A stretch of 18,353 nucleotides of DNA from an uncultured Collinsella sp. (GTDB lineage: Bacteria > Actinomycetota > Coriobacteriia > Coriobacteriales > Coriobacteriaceae): NCBI GenBank assembly GCA_902494465.1, contig CABUTH010000018.1:1-18353 (forward strand), given 5' to 3'. Positions within the stretch are counted from its first letter, which is position 1, and every line of letters starts with the position of its first letter. Below are positions 14,694-18,353 of the stretch, one piece after another. Made by a program: the position numbers and the translations under genes. The notes below the pieces were generated by a model, which searched no databases, had not been told where the DNA came from, and was given only the letters and a program-made list of their open reading frames with translations.

Positions 14694-15770
14694 TTACGAA
14701 TAAACGATGGTAAAGGGTACTTCTGTTTCGGTCTCTCCTGTTGACGTGCACCTCGTGCCCTCAAGCGTTACTGAGACCACTTGGTCGACATCGATCAACT
14801 TCGTTGGCAGCCAGATGTTCTCTCCGCTATTGCGCGCATAAGAAAAATATAAGTTGAACACCCCTGCGTCGTCATCTTCGACAATCTGCTCCGATCCATC
14901 CTTGTAGCTGACGGTCAGCTTATTATCAACTGCATCAATGCCCAGATCATCGATGTGTGTCTGGATAGAAAACGGGCTGATCTCGAGAGGCGAGTCATCG
15001 GAGCGGAGTTCCTTTGTATCGACGTAAGCTCCAACGCTAAACTCGGGCGTCGATGCCTCGAACGGCTTCGCATCCTCGCCTTCGCCCTCGGTCCACGAGA
15101 TATTCCAGGTGACCGCATGTTGAAAACCTCGCTCGCGATCCATAGAGGCAAAGTACATCGTGCCATTAATGACCGTGTCGCTTGATGTGTCCTTATCAAT
15201 GGTGCAGCGTGTGTCAGCCCATTCCTCGCCGAAGTTCATGCTGGGCGTGCCGATGCCTTGTTCTTCTTCACCATAGAGAACAAGTTCGCCCGTCTCTGCT
15301 GCCGGCTTGTAGTAGTTAACGCCATTTGGATTGGACAGCGTAAACGTCACGGCACCGCAACCGTTTTTATCGATAGCCATCTCATGGATATCAAGCGTAT
15401 AGCCGTTACCCTCGACGGACAGATTAACCTTCTGGACTGCACCCTCCAGGCTTTGGGGCGCAATGCCGTCACCAAACTCTCTGGTGTAGGTGTATTTAGC
15501 CCCCGATGAGCCGCCGTTGGTCCAGGTAATGGAATCCCCATTGCCGTGGTTTCCCCAGGCTGAGGCAAAATAGCTGGAATTGATAACGGCGTAGGCGACC
15601 CCTCCGGTCGCCAACACTCCGGCGAGACATCCGATTACGGCAACATAGAGAGACTTCGCGTGGCCCTTTCGATGAAGCGGCTCACCCGCAGCGGTATTAA
15701 GGACGCGATCTGCAAGATTGCTATCGGCTTGGATGGACTCGAAGGCCTGCTTGATTTGGTTGGATTTCAC
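14694..15770 (-). CDS. Putative membrane-anchored anti-sigma/regulator protein (DUF4179-like)
   Basis: This 358-residue protein has a short cytoplasmic N-terminus (1-40, helical, with QAFESIQADSNLADRVLNTA), one transmembrane helix at about 41-63, and a large predicted extracytoplasmic region of mainly beta character. That region has two parts: about 90-225, and about 240-358 starting near EFSVGAYVDTKEL and PLEISPFSIQTHIDD. This layout, and its position right after an ECF sigma gene, fit the anti-sigma-like DUF4179 family of gut bacteria, but I could not run a profile search. There is no zinc-anti-sigma HxxxCxxC motif. The start is GTG at 15770 with GGAGG 6 nt upstream, overlapping the sigma gene by 50 nt. 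A terminator lies just after the stop. By inference it holds the sigma factor inactive at the membrane and senses an envelope signal; that signal is unknown. Confidence 0.7.
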   Translation of the reverse strand: MKSNQIKQAFESIQADSNLADRVLNTAAGEPLHRKGHAKSLYVAVIGCLAGVLATGGVAYAVINSSYFASAWGNHGNGDSITWTNGGSSGAKYTYTREFGDGIAPQSLEGAVQKVNLSVEGNGYTLDIHEMAIDKNGCGAVTFTLSNPNGVNYYKPAAETGELVLYGEEEQGIGTPSMNFGEEWADTRCTIDKDTSSDTVINGTMYFASMDRERGFQHAVTWNISWTEGEGEDAKPFEASTPEFSVGAYVDTKELRSDDSPLEISPFSIQTHIDDLGIDAVDNKLTVSYKDGSEQIVEDDDAGVFNLYFSYARNSGENIWLPTKLIDVDQVVSVTLEGTRCTSTGETETEVPFTIVYS

Positions 15771-16239
15771 GGTCGCCCTCCTCTAGGATGAATTTGAGCT
15801 TCGATCGACCACGAGCTAAACGCGTTCGAACGGTCGCGGCTGGTACATGCAACAACTCGGCAATCTCTGAGGTCGAAAAGCCCAGATAGTAATAGAGCAC
15901 GATGGGGATACGGAATCGTTCCGGAAGTCGCATAACGTCCGACAGGACAGCCCTGGTCTCATCCTGCGCTACCGATAGCGAACCGGCCAGGTTCTCAATA
16001 TCCTCCACGCGCCTCCACGGCTTTCGAAAGAGCGATTTGCATTCATTGATCGTGACCCGGATAAGCCAGCGGCGAAGATGCTCCCAACTCTCAAAATGTC
16101 CATCGCTTTTAAGCAGCTTAAGAAAGACATCTTGGGCAATATCGTCGGCATCGGCACGATCGCGCAGGTACGTCAATGCGATTCGAAACACGACATCCCT
16201 GTGATCTTCAACCGCCTGTCTAAAAGCTTGTTCTTCCAT
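15721..16239 (-). CDS. ECF-type RNA polymerase sigma factor
   Basis: This 172-residue protein is an extracytoplasmic-function sigma factor with only regions 2 and 4. Region 2 (about 7-75) has HRDVVFRIALTYLRDRADADDIAQDVFLKLLK; region 4 (about 100-150) has LPERFRIPIVLYYYLGFSTSEIAELL followed by VPAATVRTRLARGRSKLK, a helix-turn-helix. I chose the ATG at 16239 because GGAGGTGAT, a full anti-16S match, sits directly upstream. The frame is open for 34 more codons, but those cross the promoter. The last 16 or so codons overlap the start of the downstream regulator by 50 nt. An ECF-like promoter is found 51-77 bp upstream of the start, suggesting autoregulation. The target genes are unknown. It lies between rpoC and rpsL. 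Confidence 0.93.
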   Translation of the reverse strand: MEEQAFRQAVEDHRDVVFRIALTYLRDRADADDIAQDVFLKLLKSDGHFESWEHLRRWLIRVTINECKSLFRKPWRRVEDIENLAGSLSVAQDETRAVLSDVMRLPERFRIPIVLYYYLGFSTSEIAELLHVPAATVRTRLARGRSKLKFILEEGDREIQPNQAGLRVHPSR

Positions 16240-16289
16240 AATCACCTCCCGGTGATGCTGATGTTTCTTGCTGAGGCCCTCACCATAGA

Positions 16290-16316
16290 TACGCTTTGAC
16301 CGAACGGAATGTTTCA
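16290..16316 (-). promoter_or_regulatory. ECF-type promoter of the sigma/regulator operon
   Basis: On the minus strand, TGAAAC (16311-16316) is followed by 17 bp and CGTATC (CGTA core at 16290-16293). This resembles the SigW-type ECF consensus TGAAAC-N16/17-CGTA known in Bacillus. Lying upstream of an ECF sigma gene, it is most simply an autoregulatory promoter, with about 45 nt of leader. Confidence 0.65.
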
Positions 16317-16329
16317 AATTCAAGCAGGA

Positions 16330-16366
16330 AAAACCTACCAAAATAAACCTGTCCCTTTTTGGCAGG
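16330..16366 (-). repeat. 37-bp inverted repeat flanking the sigma/regulator pair, copy 2
   Basis: This is the reverse complement of 14519-14555 in 36 of 37 positions (30 bp perfect at 16337-16366). It lies between the rpoC terminator and the ECF promoter. Together the copies enclose about 1.77 kb that contains exactly the sigma/regulator operon, its promoter and its terminator. The repeat has an internal hairpin tendency, AACCTG...CAGGTT. Confidence 0.85.
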
Positions 16367-16380
16367 TTTTCTTCAACAAA

Positions 16381-16414
16381 AAAGACCCGCTTCCCTGTTG
16401 GGAAACGGGTCTTT
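16381..16414 (-). terminator. Intrinsic terminator of the rpoC operon
   Basis: The stem is AAAGACCCG-C-TTCCC with GGGAA-A-CGGGTCTTT (16381-16395 and 16400-16414), 14 pairs with one mismatch and a TGTT loop. On the minus-strand transcript it runs into a U-rich UUUUUU tract (plus-strand A run at 16377-16383). It lies 26 bp past the rpoC stop. Confidence 0.9.
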
Positions 16415-16440
16415 GGAAGGACGGTTAACGTACTTGGAAA

Positions 16441-18353
16441 TTACTCCTCGTCGTTGTCCTTGGCCTCTTCGGCGTCGTCGGTGTCCACGAGCTGGTTGAG
16501 CAGCTCATCGAGAGAAGCCATGTCCTCGTTGATGGCACCGTTGGCGGGAGCCTTCTTGTCGTCGATCGGGGCGCCCAGGAGCTCCTCGTCGGCGTCGGCG
16601 TGATGCGTCGGAGCGGAGGTACCCAGCAGGATATCGTCCGGACCGTCGGGGCTAAAGACCATCTGCAGCAGCTGCGAGAGGTCTTCCTCGTCGGCAACGT
16701 CGTCGTTGTTCTCGAGGATGTAGAGCAAGTCGTGGGCCTCCAGGCCGTCACGGAGCTCCTCGATTGCCTTGGCACCGATGCCGTCGATGCGCAGCAGATC
16801 CTCCTCGGACTTGCCGACCAGGTCGCCGACCGTCTCGATGCCAACCTCGCTGAACTTGTTGGTCCAGCGCTGCGACACGCCCAGGTCGTCGAACAGGTAC
16901 AGGCGAGCCTTCTCGGCGGAGATGGTGTGGCCGTTGCGGGTGAACGAACCGTCAGCACCGCCGAACTCGTCGTAGCCGGCCCAGTCGAGCTGCTGCGGGA
17001 GCTGCTCGTCCAGGTCCTTGAGCTCCACAGGAGCCCACTCGGGCAGCGACTTGGCGTTGGGCGAAGCCGGGCCATCGATGTCGACATAGCCGTCGGCCGT
17101 GCGATACGTCAGCTTGGCGTTGGCGTACGGCTTGAGGCCGGTACCAGCCGGGATTTTCTTACCGACGATGACGTTGGACTTAAGGTCGAGCAGGTGGTCG
17201 ACCTTGCCCTCGATGGCAGCCTCGGTAAGGACACCGGCGGTACGGATGAACGAAGCGCTCGACAGCCAGGAGTCGATGTTGGACGCGACCTTGAGCGTAC
17301 CCAGGATGACGGGCTCGGCCACAGGAGCCTGACCGCCCAGACGGGCAACGCGCTCGACCTCGTCGGCGAACTCGTAGCGGTCGACGTACTGACCAAGCAG
17401 GTACTTGGAGTCACCGGGGTTGGTGATCTGAACGCGACGCAGCATCTGACGTGCGAGCACCTCGATGTGCTTGTCGTTCAGGTCGACGCCCTGGCTGGTG
17501 TAGACGTCCTTGACGCTCTCGACGAAGGTGTGCATCGTCGACTCGATGTCGGTCAGCTTGCGCAGGTTGCGGAAGTTGACGAAGCCCTTGGTGATCTGGT
17601 CGCCGGCGCGAACCTCGCAGCCGTCCTCGATCTCGGGCATAAAGCGCACCGAAGCGGGGACGCGACGCTCGTCGAGGACACGGGTGTGATCCTCGGAGTC
17701 GGTGAGCGTCAGCACGTACTCGGACTTCTCGGGCTTAATCGAGAGGTGGCCGGAGTACGGAGCCAGCTCGGCCTCGCGACCCAGAATCTTCTCGTTGACG
17801 TTGCCGACGATATCGAACATACGGCTGACCGTAGGCAGACCCTGCGTAATATCGTCGACGCCAGCGACGCCGCCGGAGTGAATGGTACGCATCGTAAGCT
17901 GCGTACCGGGCTCGCCGATGGACTGGGCGGCAATAATGCCGACCGCGGTACCGATGGCGACCGGACGACGGGTGGAAAGATCCCAGCCGTAGCACTTCTG
18001 GCACACGCCGTACTTGGAGCGGCAGGTGAGCAGCGCGCGAAGCTTGACCTTCTTGAGGCCCGCATCGACCATCTTCTGGATGTCGGCGACCTTCTCGATG
18101 TAGCCGTCCTGCTCAAAGAGCACGGTGCCATCGGGGGCCACGACGTCCTCAATGAAGCAACGGCCGACGAGGTCGGTGTTAAGGTCGGTGGTGCCGGGGA
18201 TGATGAGGTTGTAGGTGACGCCCTCGTGCGTACCGCAGTCCTCCTCGCGGACGATGACATCCTGGGCCACGTCGACCAGACGACGGGTCAGGTAACCAGA
18301 GTCCGAGGTGTGGGATGCGGTATCGACCCGGCCCTTACGGGCGCCGTAGGTCG
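16441..18353 (-). CDS. rpoC: RNA polymerase beta' subunit, C-terminal part, with alpha-CTD-like insertion
   Basis: The frame is open to the window edge, so the 5' part lies outside. The first visible residues (TYGARKGRVDTASHTSDSG, then YLTRRLVDVAQDV) are conserved beta'. Counting from a Met codon at 18270, C12, C83, C90 and C93 form the second zinc site, and GIIAAQSIGEPGTQLTMRT (111-129) leads into the trigger loop. The usual core end is LTEAAIEGK...NVIVGKKIPAGTGL (348-379). E. coli then needs only about 35 residues to reach its terminal SLAELLN motif. Here the similar SLDELLNQL is at 586-594, so some 200 residues are extra (about 16522-17127). This part includes residues 461-511, which resemble the alpha-subunit C-terminal domain (16738-16890), and an acidic tail. 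The sequence reads continuously with no frameshift. Confidence 0.97.
   Translation of the reverse strand, partial: TYGARKGRVDTASHTSDSGYLTRRLVDVAQDVIVREEDCGTHEGVTYNLIIPGTTDLNTDLVGRCFIEDVVAPDGTVLFEQDGYIEKVADIQKMVDAGLKKVKLRALLTCRSKYGVCQKCYGWDLSTRRPVAIGTAVGIIAAQSIGEPGTQLTMRTIHSGGVAGVDDITQGLPTVSRMFDIVGNVNEKILGREAELAPYSGHLSIKPEKSEYVLTLTDSEDHTRVLDERRVPASVRFMPEIEDGCEVRAGDQITKGFVNFRNLRKLTDIESTMHTFVESVKDVYTSQGVDLNDKHIEVLARQMLRRVQITNPGDSKYLLGQYVDRYEFADEVERVARLGGQAPVAEPVILGTLKVASNIDSWLSSASFIRTAGVLTEAAIEGKVDHLLDLKSNVIVGKKIPAGTGLKPYANAKLTYRTADGYVDIDGPASPNAKSLPEWAPVELKDLDEQLPQQLDWAGYDEFGGADGSFTRNGHTISAEKARLYLFDDLGVSQRWTNKFSEVGIETVGDLVGKSEEDLLRIDGIGAKAIEELRDGLEAHDLLYILENNDDVADEEDLSQLLQMVFSPDGPDDILLGTSAPTHHADADEELLGAPIDDKKAPANGAINEDMASLDELLNQLVDTDDAEEAKDNDEE

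Noticed and set aside
14199..14703. Small open frames on both strands across the rpsL upstream region
   Set aside because: They run through the 37-bp inverted repeats and the promoter; the peptides are products of the repeat sequence.
16240..16341. Upstream start for the ECF sigma gene adding 34 residues
   Set aside because: This would translate through the ECF-type promoter; GGAGGTGAT directly before the ATG at 16239 decides the start.

Overview
The window looks like chromosomal DNA from a high-GC gut-type Actinomycetota, most likely a Coriobacteriia member such as Collinsella or a relative. This is an inference from three things: the GC-rich coding, a Firmicutes-style FAS II locus beside an rpoC/rpsL/rpsG/fusA block, and a beta' subunit with a long non-canonical C-terminal segment. 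No tRNA, rRNA, CRISPR, phage or transposase gene was seen.

Region 1 (1-9668, all minus strand) is a complete type II fatty-acid synthesis locus read from right to left: fabH, acpP, fabK, fabD, fabG, fabF, accB, fabZ, accC, and a fused accD-accA. Genes abut or overlap, so it reads as one operon. Together they make malonyl-CoA (AccB, AccC, AccDA), load it on ACP (FabD, AcpP), start chains (FabH), elongate (FabF) and complete each reduction/dehydration cycle (FabG, FabZ, FabK). A PTS EIIC permease gene follows 40 bp downstream and runs off the left edge.

Region 2 (9669-10716) starts with the intergenic region between divergent fabH and birA, which holds two near-identical 19-bp repeats that could be operators. 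birA (+) encodes a short biotin ligase without a DNA-binding domain; its obvious substrate is the AccB of the neighbouring operon. A strong hairpin terminator separates birA from the convergent ribosomal operon.

Region 3 (10738-14272, minus strand) is the str operon, rpsL-rpsG-fusA, ending with rpsJ instead of tuf. It has a good sigma-70-type promoter upstream of rpsL. rpsL and rpsJ both start with TTG, and RpsL carries Arg at position 88.

Region 4 (14273-16440) holds a 141-bp fold-back element and then an ECF sigma factor/membrane regulator pair (minus strand). The pair has its own terminator, an ECF-type promoter (TGAAAC-N17-CGTATC) and a flanking pair of 37-bp inverted repeats. It sits between rpoC and rpsL, which are commonly adjacent in bacteria.

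Region 5 (16441-18353, minus strand) is the 3' part of rpoC. Between the usual end of the beta' core and its terminal helix motif lies about 200 residues of extra sequence. This contains a helix-hairpin-helix segment that aligns without gaps to the RNA polymerase alpha C-terminal domain and keeps most of its DNA-contact residues. This is the most interesting observation in the window.
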